Notes: a model not told the origin generated them from the letters alone. 64,000 bases of DNA from Galbibacter sp038433465 (GCF_038433465.1 NZ_JAESVF010000006.1:110787-174786), one strand, 5' to 3'. Shown: positions 42,691 to 52,048, counted from the first letter of the stretch. Made by a program: numbers and translations.

Positions 42691-43665
42691 ATGATAAAAG
42701 TAGGAATTATAGGAGGTTCGGGATATACAGGAGGCGAACTCATCAGAATTTTAATAAATCATCCACACGCAACCATAGACTTTGTGTATAGCACCACTCG
42801 TGCTGGGCAACCAGTTACCGATACACATGAAGATTTATTGGGCGCAACCGATTTAAAGTTTTCTGGAGCAATCAATCCAAAAGTAGATGTCGTTTTCTTG
42901 TGTCTTGGACACGGTAATTCTAAAACATTTTTAGACGAGCATACGTTTTCAGCAAACACCAAAGTAATCGATTTAAGCAACGATTTCAGACTGAAAAAAG
43001 ACGCTACGTACAATGGTAGAAATTTTGTTTACGGTTTACCCGAGTTACAAAAAGAAGCTATTAAAGATGCTCAAAATATCGCCAATCCAGGGTGTTTTGC
43101 AACTGCTATTCAGCTTGCTCTACTTCCATTGGCAAAAAATAACCTATTAGCAACAGATATTCATATCAATGCTATAACGGGGAGTACTGGTGCTGGAGTT
43201 TCGCCTTCTGCAACTTCACATTTTAGTTGGCGAAACAACAACATTTCTTGGTACAAACCATTCACACACCAACATTTAGGAGAGATCAATCAAAGTATTG
43301 TGAGTCTCCAAGACAACCAACCAAATATTTTTATGCTCCCACAAAGGGGGAATTTCACCAAAGGGATTTTTGTAACATCTTACTTGAAATTTGAAAATAG
43401 TTTGGAAGAAACTTGGAATTTATACGAAGATTTTTATGTTATAGATCCGTTCACTCATGTATCGAAAAAGGAAGTTCATCTAAAACAAGTTGTAAATACC
43501 AACAATTGTTTTATCCATCTTCACAAGCACGAAGACGTGCTGCTTATCACTAGTGTTATAGATAATCTTATTAAAGGTGCCTCTGGTCAGGCAGTACAAA
43601 ACATGAACTTACTTTTCGGTTTTAATGAAAGCGACGGACTTAATTTAAAAGGAAGTTATTTCTAA
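42691..43665 (+). CDS. argC: N-acetyl-gamma-glutamyl-phosphate reductase
   Basis: 324 residues. It reduces N-acyl-glutamyl phosphate to the semialdehyde with NADPH. The nucleotide-binding GGSGYTGGELIRIL is at the N-terminus and the catalytic Cys is in NPGCFATAIQLA. It also has the dimer region SSTGAGVSPSATSHF. Because the pathway may be succinylated, its substrate could be succinyl rather than acetyl. It is followed 20 bases later by proC. Confidence 0.93.
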   Translation: MIKVGIIGGSGYTGGELIRILINHPHATIDFVYSTTRAGQPVTDTHEDLLGATDLKFSGAINPKVDVVFLCLGHGNSKTFLDEHTFSANTKVIDLSNDFRLKKDATYNGRNFVYGLPELQKEAIKDAQNIANPGCFATAIQLALLPLAKNNLLATDIHINAITGSTGAGVSPSATSHFSWRNNNISWYKPFTHQHLGEINQSIVSLQDNQPNIFMLPQRGNFTKGIFVTSYLKFENSLEETWNLYEDFYVIDPFTHVSKKEVHLKQVVNTNNCFIHLHKHEDVLLITSVIDNLIKGASGQAVQNMNLLFGFNESDGLNLKGSYF

Positions 43666-43684
43666 AACTAAAAACAAAAAACAA

Positions 43685-44473
43685 ATGAAAGTTACCGTTA
43701 TTGGGTCAGGAAATCTAGGAAAATCAATCATTACCGGAATTGCATCCAGCGATTTATTTGATTCAAAAAACATCTTAGTAGCAGACAAATCAGATGAAAA
43801 TCTGGAAATTATTAAAAAAAAGGCAGGAGTATCCACTACTTCCAACAACGTAAAAGCCGTAACAGAATCCAAATGGGTTATCCTTTGTATTCAACCAAGA
43901 GTATTAAAAGTAGTTTTAAATGAAATTAAAGATCATCTTAGAGAAGATCAAGTATTAATTTCAACAGTAACAGGAGTTTCTATAAGCGAAATCAACGAAA
44001 TTGTTCCAAACAATAAAGTGATTAGAGCAATGCCAAACACCGCTGCAGTTAAACAACAGTCCATGTCGTTTATCTGTGCTGATGATATTGAGCATGAAGA
44101 TGTGTACTTTGTAGAAAAAATGTTTGGAACCATTGGGAAAACAATGGTAATTGAAGAGCGCCTTATGCAGGCTGCCACAGTACTTGGAGCAAGTAGTACA
44201 GCGTTTTTCTTACGTTTTTTACGTGCCTTAACACAAGGAGGTGTACAAATGGGCTTTCACCCACATGAAGCACAAGAAATTTCAGCGCAAGTTGCCATTG
44301 GTGCCGCTGCTTTAATTGCCGACGGAACCCATGCCGAAGTTGAAGTCGACAACGTTACAACACCACAAGGTTGTACCATTGAAGGTTTAAATGCCATGGA
44401 GCACAACGGATTAAGTTCTGCTGTTATTAAAGGTGTTATGGCTGCTTACAAACGAATTAGCAATATTAATTAA
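43685..44473 (+). CDS. proC: Pyrroline-5-carboxylate reductase
   Basis: 262 residues. Last step of proline synthesis, NAD(P)H-dependent. Rossmann start VIGSGNLGKSIITGI, middle RAMPNTAAVKQQSM, and the substrate-binding C-terminal LGASSTAFFLRFLRALTQGGVQMGF and TTPQGCTIEGLNAM are typical. It sits between argC and argD, which is unusual for pure arginine clusters and signals joint arginine and proline control. Confidence 0.92.
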   Translation: MKVTVIGSGNLGKSIITGIASSDLFDSKNILVADKSDENLEIIKKKAGVSTTSNNVKAVTESKWVILCIQPRVLKVVLNEIKDHLREDQVLISTVTGVSISEINEIVPNNKVIRAMPNTAAVKQQSMSFICADDIEHEDVYFVEKMFGTIGKTMVIEERLMQAATVLGASSTAFFLRFLRALTQGGVQMGFHPHEAQEISAQVAIGAAALIADGTHAEVEVDNVTTPQGCTIEGLNAMEHNGLSSAVIKGVMAAYKRISNIN

Positions 44474-44571
44474 CAAGTTCTGAATAGTATAACTTTTTTT
44501 TTGTAACACTACTGATTAACAATGTTATATCTATTCAAAACACACAAATTTATTAACTTAGAAAACAATAA

Positions 44572-45714
44572 ATGAAACTGTTTGATGTTTATCCATTATA
44601 CAACGTTACTCCCGAAAAAGGGAAAGACGTTTTTGTTTACGATACTAATGGCGAAGAATATTTAGATCTCTACGGAGGCCACGCCGTTATATCAATTGGT
44701 CATGCCCACCCTACGTATGTAGAGCGCATTACCGAACAAGTAAACAAATTAGGTTTCTACTCCAATGCCATTCAAAATCCGCTTCAAGTGGAATTGGCAG
44801 AAAAGTTAGGAAGGCTTTCCAATTGCGAAGAATACAACTTATTCCTTTGTAATTCTGGAGCAGAAGCCAATGAGAATGCATTAAAACTCGCATCTTTTCA
44901 CACCAATAAGAAGCGAGTTATAGCTTTTAAAAATGCATTCCATGGACGAACATCTGCTGCGGTTGCGGCAACAGACAACAGCGCAATCAATGCGCCTATT
45001 AATAATCAGCACAGCGTCACAACATTCCTTCCTTTTAACCAACTTCACTCTTTAGATTATGAATTAGCGTTCGGTGACGTTTGTGCGGTTATTATCGAAC
45101 CCATCCAAGGTGTTGGCGGTTTAGACGAGCCAACTACCGAATTTTTACAAGGCGTTCAAGAACTCTGTAAAAAACACAATGCAGTTTTAATTTTAGATGA
45201 AATTCAATCGGGTTATGGACGAAGCGGAAAATTCTTCGCTTTTCAACATCATGGAATTGAACCTGACATAATTACAGTTGCTAAAGGAATGGGAAATGGG
45301 TTTCCTATCGGAGGGGTTTTAATTCATCCTCGATTTGAAGCAAAATACGGAATGCTGGGCACCACCTTTGGAGGTAACCACTTGGCATGTGCTGCTGCAC
45401 TTGCCGTACTAGAGGTTATCGAAAATGAAAAGTTAATAGAAAATGTAAATACAATTTCTGATTACTTCATAGAAAAAGCACAGAATATCAAGTCTTTACA
45501 AAAACTTAAAGGTAGAGGATTGATGCTTGGTATGGAGTTTGAACATAATGTATCAGAAATAAGAAAAGCCCTTATTTACGAGAAAAAAATATTTACAGGC
45601 GGCTCGTCGAATAAGAGCTTATTAAGAATTTTACCGCCATTAACGATTCAAAAACATCATATAGATACATTTATTAATTCGTTATCTGATGTTTTAGAAA
45701 ATCATAACTTGTAA
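44572..45714 (+). CDS. argD: N-acyl-ornithine aminotransferase (class III PLP enzyme)
   Basis: 380 residues. Transaminates N-acyl-glutamate semialdehyde to N-acyl-ornithine. PLP Lys238 is in TVAKGMGNGFPIGG, with GGHAVISIGHAHP, NSGAEANENALKL and LDEIQSGYGRSGKFFA present. It can equally serve ornithine or succinyl-ornithine. Its TAA overlaps the ATG of proA (TAATG), so translation is coupled. Confidence 0.92.
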   Translation: MKLFDVYPLYNVTPEKGKDVFVYDTNGEEYLDLYGGHAVISIGHAHPTYVERITEQVNKLGFYSNAIQNPLQVELAEKLGRLSNCEEYNLFLCNSGAEANENALKLASFHTNKKRVIAFKNAFHGRTSAAVAATDNSAINAPINNQHSVTTFLPFNQLHSLDYELAFGDVCAVIIEPIQGVGGLDEPTTEFLQGVQELCKKHNAVLILDEIQSGYGRSGKFFAFQHHGIEPDIITVAKGMGNGFPIGGVLIHPRFEAKYGMLGTTFGGNHLACAAALAVLEVIENEKLIENVNTISDYFIEKAQNIKSLQKLKGRGLMLGMEFEHNVSEIRKALIYEKKIFTGGSSNKSLLRILPPLTIQKHHIDTFINSLSDVLENHNL

Positions 45715-46910
45715 TGAATAAAATACTAACAATTTCCGAAAGAAATAATGTATTACTAACGATGGCATCACTTATCCGTGAGGAAAAAGAGGCGCTCATC
45801 AAACAAAACAAGAAAGATCTCGACGGTTATACTGGCAACGACCTTGCTATGGAAGATCGTCTAAAAGTTAACGATGCAAAAGTGGATGGCATGATTGCTT
45901 CGTTAGAAGAATTGGCTTCGCAAGAAGACCCGTTAGGCAAAGAGCGTTTTCATTTTAAACATGATAACGGAATGGACGTTTACAACAAAACAGCTCCCTT
46001 CGGAACCATCATGATTATTTATGAGTCTCGCCCAGATGTAACTGTTGAAGCTGCTGGAATTGCCTTTAAATCGGGAAATAAAATACTATTAAAAGGAGGA
46101 AAAGAATCTTTAAACTCCAATTTATTTATTGTTGATTTATGGCACAAAGCCATGAAAAAACACGGAGTGACGACCAACTGGGTTGAATATTTACAATTTA
46201 ACCGAGAAGAAACTCAGTCATTCCTTAAAAATCCTACACAACCAATAGACCTTATTGTCCCTAGAGGTGGAGAGCGTTTAATTCAGTTTGTAAAAGAAAA
46301 CGCTTCTTGCCCTGTTATTGTAAGTGGTCGAGGAAACAATTTTGTGTATGTACATAAAGATGCCGATTTGGATACAGCACTTAAAGTTATTGTCAATGCA
46401 AAAACAGCAAAAATTTCTGCTTGTAATGCCTTAGATAAAGTGCTTATCGACACCAATTTACCAAACTACGAAGATTTTGTAAAAAAACTTCAAGATAAAT
46501 TGGAAGCTTTTAAAGTTGATATTCATGTAGACAAAGAGTTGTCTCATTTAAATAATGTTACCGCTATTACAGACGATAACATTTGGTATCAAGAGTTTTT
46601 AGATTATAAAATTGTAATTGGCGTAATCGGTTCAGCAGAAAAAGCAATTGAAAAGATTAATAAATATTCTGGAGGCCACTCTAGTTCTATTATCACTAAA
46701 GATACAGCTGTTGCAGATACATTTATGACAAATGTAGATACGGCTGCAGTATACCACAACGCCTCTACTCGCTTTACCGACGGAGGTCAGTTAGGACTTG
46801 GTGGAGAGCTTGCCATTAGTACAGACAAATTACACCAACGTGGACCCATTGGTTTAGAACATTTGGTAACCAATAAATGGTACATCCACGGGGACGGACA
46901 AATTAGATAA
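45714..46910 (+). CDS. proA: Glutamate-5-semialdehyde dehydrogenase (gamma-glutamyl phosphate reductase)
   Basis: 398 residues. Second step of proline synthesis. The NADP and active-site motifs are seen in YESRPDVTVEAAGIAFKSGNKILLKGG, the catalytic Cys in SACNALDKVLI, and the tail SSSIITKDTAVADTF and RFTDGGQLGLGGELAISTDKLHQRGPIGLE. It overlaps the end of argD and is followed by proB 115 bases away; small hairpins (CAGTAA/TTACTG, 46930-46944) lie in that gap. Confidence 0.93.
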   Translation: MNKILTISERNNVLLTMASLIREEKEALIKQNKKDLDGYTGNDLAMEDRLKVNDAKVDGMIASLEELASQEDPLGKERFHFKHDNGMDVYNKTAPFGTIMIIYESRPDVTVEAAGIAFKSGNKILLKGGKESLNSNLFIVDLWHKAMKKHGVTTNWVEYLQFNREETQSFLKNPTQPIDLIVPRGGERLIQFVKENASCPVIVSGRGNNFVYVHKDADLDTALKVIVNAKTAKISACNALDKVLIDTNLPNYEDFVKKLQDKLEAFKVDIHVDKELSHLNNVTAITDDNIWYQEFLDYKIVIGVIGSAEKAIEKINKYSGGHSSSIITKDTAVADTFMTNVDTAAVYHNASTRFTDGGQLGLGGELAISTDKLHQRGPIGLEHLVTNKWYIHGDGQIR

Positions 46911-47025
46911 AAGTTTTAAGCACACAAAACAGTAATTTTTACTGAATTTAATTTAATTATTAACGAGGTTAAACTCCTCACTGAAGCTCATCAAAGAGCA
47001 AAACAATAACTATAAAAACAAAAAA

Positions 47026-47808
47026 ATGAGTAAGCCCGAAAAAAAGAAGAAAAGAATTCTTTTAAAAATAGGATCTAATACGCTTACAAAAGAATCCGAC
47101 CAAATATCAAGAGGAAAAATAGAAGATATCGGTCGACAAATCGCTGCTCTACAAGACGACTACGAGTTTGTCATTGTGAGTTCTGGTGCAAAAGTTGTAG
47201 CAAAGCAATTTGTTAACTTAGAAAGCACTTATAGCGAAGACATCAACGTAAAACAAGCGCTTACCTCTATCGGTCAGCCGCATTTAATACGTATTTTTCA
47301 AGAGAGTTTTAGAGAATTAGGACTCTTAGCATCGCAGTGTTTATTGTCTTATTCTGATTTTGAAAAAGATGTTTCAAAAGAAAACATAGTAAACACTATC
47401 AACATTTTAGTAGACAATGGGTACATCCCAATTATCAACGAAAATGATACGGTAGCAACCGATGAAATTCAGTTTGGAGACAATGATAAACTTGCAGCAC
47501 TAACTGCTGCGCTTTTACAAGTAGACTTACTAATTATCGCTACCAACACCAATGGTATTTATACCAAAGAATCGTTTCAGGAAGGTTCTCCAGAAACGAT
47601 TGAAGAAGTAGAAAACTTCTCAGATTTAAAGAAAGAAGTAGTAGACGAAGACAAATCGTCTCACGGTACAGGTGGAATGAGCTCTAAAGTAATTGCTTTA
47701 GAGATTGCCAACAAAGCCAATATCGAGACGTGGATTGTAAATGGTTTAGAAGATAATTTTATTCTGAACACCATCAACAACAATACTGCTTACACTAAAA
47801 TTGAATGA
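47026..47808 (+). CDS. proB: Glutamate 5-kinase, divergent copy
   Basis: 260 residues, a kinase domain without the C-terminal PUA domain found in many ProB. Kinase motifs KIGSNTL, NENDTVATDE, FGDNDKLAA, SSHGTGGM are intact. Differences from copy 2 are Lys56 in VSSGAKVVA (where copies of this family have Ile, SGAIAA), and ATNTNGIYT (Asp to Asn in the TDxxG motif). These are in substrate or nucleotide loops, so activity or feedback control may have shifted. It is followed by a 16-bp stem hairpin, then copy 2. Confidence 0.85.
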   Translation: MSKPEKKKKRILLKIGSNTLTKESDQISRGKIEDIGRQIAALQDDYEFVIVSSGAKVVAKQFVNLESTYSEDINVKQALTSIGQPHLIRIFQESFRELGLLASQCLLSYSDFEKDVSKENIVNTINILVDNGYIPIINENDTVATDEIQFGDNDKLAALTAALLQVDLLIIATNTNGIYTKESFQEGSPETIEEVENFSDLKKEVVDEDKSSHGTGGMSSKVIALEIANKANIETWIVNGLEDNFILNTINNNTAYTKIE

Positions 47809-47840
47809 TTTTTATAAGTGAATAATATTGCATAAAAATA

Positions 47841-47904
47841 ACGCCCGAAAAGCAAACTATTTAACTCTTTTATTCTGATAAAAGCATTGCTTTTCGGGTG
47901 TTTT
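47841..47904 (+). terminator. Hairpin between the two proB copies
   Basis: CCCGAAAAGCAA (47844-47855) pairs with TTGCTTTTCGGG (47887-47898), extended by AAC/GTT with one wobble to 16 pairs, around a 31-base loop. TTTT follows at 47901, so it can end transcription or attenuate expression of the second proB. It also argues against the GTG at 47898 as a start codon. Confidence 0.7.
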
Positions 47905-47927
47905 ATGTACCAACGAGTGTGTTGCGT

Positions 47928-48707
47928 ATGAAAACAACCAAAAAAAGAATAGTACTCAAAATTGGGTCGAATACCCTTACCAGAGAGTCCAACCACATTT
48001 CACGTGGTAAAATTGAAGATATCGCACGACAAGTTGCGCATCTTAAAGATTCGTACGAGTTTATCATTGTGAGCTCTGGAGCTATTGCTGCTGCTAAGCA
48101 GTTTGTAAATCTTGAAAGCAACGGAAAAGAAATCAATGTAAAACAAGCACTGGCGTCTATTGGGCAGTTGCATTTAATGCGTATTTACCAAGAAAACTTT
48201 AGAGAACTTGGCTTGTTGATTTCGCAATGCCTGCTCTCCTATTCCGACTTTAAAAGCAAAACTTCCAAAGAGAATATTGTAAACACAATTAATATTTTAT
48301 TGGAAAACGACTACATCCCAATTATCAATGAAAACGACACGGTAGCAACCGATGAGATTAAATTTGGTGATAATGATAAATTGGCGGCAATGACAGCCGA
48401 TTTACTTAAAGCCGATTTATTAATCATCGCTACCAATACCGATGGAATTTACACCAAAGATTCGATGCTCAATAACGATCCAAAAACGATTAAAGAAGTG
48501 GTAGGTTTTGAGAGCCTGGTAAAAGAAGTAGCAGACGAAAAATCGTCGCATGGCACAGGTGGAATGAAGTCTAAAATTGATGCTGTGCAAATAGCCAATG
48601 CTGCAGGTATTGAAACTTGGATTGTAAATGGTTTAAAAGAGAATTTTATAACAAATGCAGTACTTGGAAATATTCCATACACAAAAATATCAAACAAGTT
48701 AAATTAA
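47928..48707 (+). CDS. proB: Glutamate 5-kinase, conventional copy
   Basis: 259 residues from the ATG at 47928 (MKTTKKRIVLKIGSNTL); an in-frame GTG at 47898 lies in a hairpin arm and is less likely. The same kinase motifs as copy 1 are found, but with the normal SGAIAAAKQF and TNTDGIYT sequences, so this is the likely catalytic copy. No PUA domain. The two copies match in most blocks, so this is a tandem duplication. The carbamoyltransferase follows 55 bases later. Confidence 0.88.
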   Translation: MKTTKKRIVLKIGSNTLTRESNHISRGKIEDIARQVAHLKDSYEFIIVSSGAIAAAKQFVNLESNGKEINVKQALASIGQLHLMRIYQENFRELGLLISQCLLSYSDFKSKTSKENIVNTINILLENDYIPIINENDTVATDEIKFGDNDKLAAMTADLLKADLLIIATNTDGIYTKDSMLNNDPKTIKEVVGFESLVKEVADEKSSHGTGGMKSKIDAVQIANAAGIETWIVNGLKENFITNAVLGNIPYTKISNKLN

Positions 48708-48762
48708 TGATTTTCAGAATAAAAAATTGATTTAACTAAATAAAAACTTTAATATAAAAGGC

Positions 48763-49701
48763 ATGAAACAATTTTTAGATTTAGAAGATATTTCGAATAT
48801 CGATTCCATTATAAAAAGTGCTATTTCACTAAAATCAAACCCATTTCAGTATAAAGAATTAGGAAAAAATAAGACCATCGGATTGTTGTTTTTCAACTCA
48901 AGTTTACGTACCCGATTGAGCACACAAAAAGCTGCTCAAAATTTAGGAATGGACGTGATGACGATGAACTTAAATTCCGACGGATGGGGATTAGAATTTG
49001 AAGATGGTAGCGTGATGAATGCCAACACTGCCGAGCACATAAAAGAAGCCGCTGCGGTAATTTCGCAATATGTAGATATTATTGCTCTTCGCGCCTTCCC
49101 TACTTTAACCGACAAAAAGAAGGATGAAGAAGAGCAAGTAATCAAGAGTTTTCAAAAATACGCTTCGGTTCCAGTAGTAAATATGGAAAGTGCAACGGCG
49201 CATCCGCTTCAAGCATTAACCGATGCGATAACTATTTCAGAATTTAAACTAAAAGAACGCCCGAAAGTAGTCCTCACATGGGCTCCACATCCGCGTGCTT
49301 TACCACATGCTGTGCCTAATTCATTCGCCAAAATGATGCAAATGATTGATGTTGATTTTGTAATTACACACCCAGAAGGATACGAACTAAACCCAGAAAT
49401 TACTGGTAACACTCCTATTGTTCACAATCAAGAGGAAGCACTTAAAGATGCCGATTTTGTTTACGCCAAAAACTGGAGCAGTTATAATGACTACGGACAA
49501 ATAAAATGTACCGATGCCAATTGGATGGTTACAAAAGAAAAACTCCAAGCGGCTAAGTTTATGCACTGCCTCCCTGTACGCCGTAATGTTATTGTAGCTG
49601 ATGAAGTTTTAGATAGTAATCAATCATTAGTTATTCAACAAGCAAATAATCGTACATACGCTGCACAAGCTGTGTTGAAGGGGATTTTAGAAGATAATTA
49701 G
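48763..49701 (+). CDS. argF': N-acyl-ornithine (probably N-succinyl-ornithine) carbamoyltransferase
   Basis: 312 residues. The carbamoyl phosphate site is SLRTR (47-51), and the HCLPVRRN motif is near the C-terminus. The whole sequence resembles the acyl-ornithine transcarbamylase family of Bacteroides and Xanthomonas rather than ArgF: VLTWAPHPRALPHAVPNSF and YAKNWSSYNDYGQI. Residue 90 in NTAEH is Ala. From the Bacteroides/Xanthomonas work, Glu at this place gives acetyl- and Pro or small residues give succinyl-ornithine preference, so succinyl-ornithine is predicted. It follows proB by 55 bases and precedes argB. Confidence 0.88.
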   Translation: MKQFLDLEDISNIDSIIKSAISLKSNPFQYKELGKNKTIGLLFFNSSLRTRLSTQKAAQNLGMDVMTMNLNSDGWGLEFEDGSVMNANTAEHIKEAAAVISQYVDIIALRAFPTLTDKKKDEEEQVIKSFQKYASVPVVNMESATAHPLQALTDAITISEFKLKERPKVVLTWAPHPRALPHAVPNSFAKMMQMIDVDFVITHPEGYELNPEITGNTPIVHNQEEALKDADFVYAKNWSSYNDYGQIKCTDANWMVTKEKLQAAKFMHCLPVRRNVIVADEVLDSNQSLVIQQANNRTYAAQAVLKGILEDN

Positions 49702-49743
49702 TTGTTCGTTATTCAACAATAACCTTTGAACCTTAAAGAAAAA

Positions 49744-50517
49744 ATGAAAGTATCAATTATAAAAATTGGCGGAAATTTAATTGAAAACGAAGCCGTATTA
49801 GACAAAGTATTACAAAATTTTGCTGCATTAAACGGAGCTAAAATACTTGTGCACGGCGGTGGAAAACTAGCAACGCAACTTTCTGAAAAGCTCCAAATTG
49901 AAACACAAATGGTCGATGGGCGAAGAATTACCAACAAAGAAACCCTCGATGTCATTACAATGGTTTACGGAGGCTTGGTCAGTAAAAACATCGTTGCAAA
50001 ATTACAAGCAAATGGTTGCAACGCTCTTGGGATGTCGGGTGCCGACTTAAACAGCATCACTTCAGTAAAAAGACCTGTTAAAACTCATGATTTTGGCTTT
50101 GTAGGCGATGTTACGCAAGTAAATGGCTCAATGTATTCTTTACTTTTAAACAACAATATTACGCCTGTTTGTTGCGCAATTTCTCACGACGGAAACGGTC
50201 AACTTTTTAACACCAACGCCGATACTATTGCTTCAGAAATTGCTATCGCGCTTGCCAACACTTTTGATGTAGAACTTTATTACTGTTTTGAGAAAAAAGG
50301 AGTTTTAAGAAGTATTGAAGATGAAAATTCGGTAATTACAGAGATTAACACGCAATCGTACAAGCAATTATTAAACGAAAATGTAATTGCAGACGGGATG
50401 CTTCCTAAACTACACAATTGCTTCAATGCACTGGAAAAACAAGTTTCAAAAGTTTATATCGGTAGTATCGATATGCTTTCCGCAGAGAATCAATTAAAAA
50501 CAACTATTACATTATAA
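49744..50517 (+). CDS. argB: Acetylglutamate kinase
   Basis: 257 residues from the ATG at 49744 (MKVSIIKIGGNLIEN); a TTG at 49726 is also in frame but weaker. It phosphorylates N-acyl-glutamate. Amino acid kinase motifs: KIGGN, VHGGGKLATQL, and MSGADLNSI, with TNADTIASEIAIAL in the nucleotide region. It lacks the N-terminal helix and extension of arginine-sensitive NAGKs, so arginine feedback on this step is less likely and control may lie at transcription. Confidence 0.92.
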   Translation: MKVSIIKIGGNLIENEAVLDKVLQNFAALNGAKILVHGGGKLATQLSEKLQIETQMVDGRRITNKETLDVITMVYGGLVSKNIVAKLQANGCNALGMSGADLNSITSVKRPVKTHDFGFVGDVTQVNGSMYSLLLNNNITPVCCAISHDGNGQLFNTNADTIASEIAIALANTFDVELYYCFEKKGVLRSIEDENSVITEINTQSYKQLLNENVIADGMLPKLHNCFNALEKQVSKVYIGSIDMLSAENQLKTTITL

Positions 50518-50655
50518 AGTGGCAAAGTAAAATTAACTGTTTCAATTAAATATAAAAATCAAGAAAACATAAAAAAGTTATTAACTCAACCAACTTTGAA
50601 TCTTTGAATCTTTGAATCTTGAAAAAACAAAACCTTCAACTTTAGAATATATAAA

Positions 50656-51717
50656 ATGACCATACAACAACTTACGCAAGAAGCAATTTCGCTTTTAAAA
50701 TCGCTTATTGAGACGCAATCTTTTTCTTCGGAAGAAGAACAAACTGCACTCCTTATCGAAAACTGGTTTCAACACTACGATATTCCTTTCAAAAGAGAGA
50801 ATAACAATATTTGGGCTTTTAATAAACACTATACCGAAGGCAAACCTTTATTGCTTTTAAACTCGCATCACGACACGGTAAAACCAAATACCGCCTACAC
50901 CAAAGACCCGTTTGATGCACACGTTGAAGACGGAAAATTATATGGTCTAGGAAGTAATGATGCTGGTGGTTGCCTTGTTTCTTTATTGGCGACTTTTACG
51001 TATTTCTATCAGAAGGAAAACTTAAATTACAATATCGTGATGGTTGCTTCTGCTGAAGAGGAAAGCTCAGGTCCAAACGGATTAAATTCAGTGTTAAAAC
51101 ACTTACCAGAAATTGAAGTAGCAATTGTTGGCGAGCCTACACTGATGAATTTGGCCATTGCTGAAAAAGGATTGGTGGTGTTTGATGGTTCGGTGAAAGG
51201 AACGCCAAGTCACGCTGCACACCCAAACAACGACAATGCGATTTATAAAACAATTGAAGTTTTACAGTGGTTTAAAGACTATACTTTTGAAAAGGTTTCG
51301 GAAGTTTTAGGTCCTGTGAAAATGACTGTCACACAAATTGAAGCTGGAAGTCAACACAATGTTGTTCCTGCGGAAGTAAAACTCGTAATCGATGTGCGTG
51401 TAAACGACAAATACAGCAACCAAGAAGTGTACGAAACTTTAAAAGAATTAGCACCTTGTGAGGTTACACCGAGATCGCTTCGTTTAAATTCGTCGGCTAT
51501 TCCAAAAGATCATCCGTTGGTAAAAGCTGGAATTGAATTGGGCAGAGAAACCTACGGATCGCCTACCCTTTCGGATCAAGCGGCTTTAAGTTGTGCCTCA
51601 TTAAAGCTAGGACCAGGAGATTCTACGCGCTCACATTCAGCAAACGAATTTATTTACGTGCATGAAATTGAAGAAGGAATCGACTTGTATATTAAGTTAT
51701 TGGAAAAGGTGTTGTAG
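50656..51717 (+). CDS. argE: M20 family N-acyl-ornithine/citrulline deacylase
   Basis: 353 residues. M20 metal site: NSHHDTVKP, GLGSNDAGGCLVSLL, and SAEEESSG, with dimerisation-domain SHAAHPNNDNAI and final ETYGSPTLSDQAAL. In the acyl route its substrate is N-acyl-citrulline (the product of the preceding carbamoyltransferase) rather than acetylornithine; this is inferred from the pathway. A 138-base gap with TGAATCTT repeats precedes it. Confidence 0.87.
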   Translation: MTIQQLTQEAISLLKSLIETQSFSSEEEQTALLIENWFQHYDIPFKRENNNIWAFNKHYTEGKPLLLLNSHHDTVKPNTAYTKDPFDAHVEDGKLYGLGSNDAGGCLVSLLATFTYFYQKENLNYNIVMVASAEEESSGPNGLNSVLKHLPEIEVAIVGEPTLMNLAIAEKGLVVFDGSVKGTPSHAAHPNNDNAIYKTIEVLQWFKDYTFEKVSEVLGPVKMTVTQIEAGSQHNVVPAEVKLVIDVRVNDKYSNQEVYETLKELAPCEVTPRSLRLNSSAIPKDHPLVKAGIELGRETYGSPTLSDQAALSCASLKLGPGDSTRSHSANEFIYVHEIEEGIDLYIKLLEKVL

Positions 51718-51821
51718 TTGATAGTTGGTAGTTGGTAGTTGGTAGTTGAAAAAAACTATTTAAAAATTGAAGTATTGAAAGATTAAAAGAATAGATAATT
51801 ATTTACAATCAAATCAGTCTT

Positions 51822-51850
51822 CTGTCACCTCGAGCGGAGTCGAGAGGTCA
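51822..51850. repeat. CTCGA palindromic repeat, short form
   Basis: CTGTCACCTCGAGCGGAGTC followed by GAGAGGTCA folds as CTCGA/TCGAG. It is the short form, without the inner module seen at 983 and 42580. It sits between argE and argH. Confidence 0.7.
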
Positions 51851-51968
51851 AGGCTCTTTGAGTTAAAAAATTAAAAGATTAAAAACGATTAAACAATTCA
51901 ACACTTTAACAATTCAACGCCATTAACAATTAAACAAATCAACAAACACATCTTATTCAAATTAAAGT

Positions 51969-52048
51969 ATCTTTGCGAATAGCTTGTAATAACAATTCAT
52001 CATAGCAGAATATACAATAGCGCCATTCTGAAATTACTTCAGAAAGGC
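51969..52048 (+). promoter_or_regulatory. argH promoter-like box and leader hairpin
   Basis: TATCTTTG (51969-51976) is a perfect TAnnTTTG, about 98 bases before the argH ATG. Between them GCC-A-TTCTGAA (52022-52032) pairs with TTCAGAA-A-GGC (52038-52048) around a 5-base loop with one A-A mismatch. No Arg-rich frame was found in this leader. Confidence 0.5.

Noticed and set aside
47898..47927. GTG start for the second proB
   Set aside because: The GTG is the last base pair of a 12-16 bp hairpin; ATG at 47928 gives the paralogue-like N-terminus.
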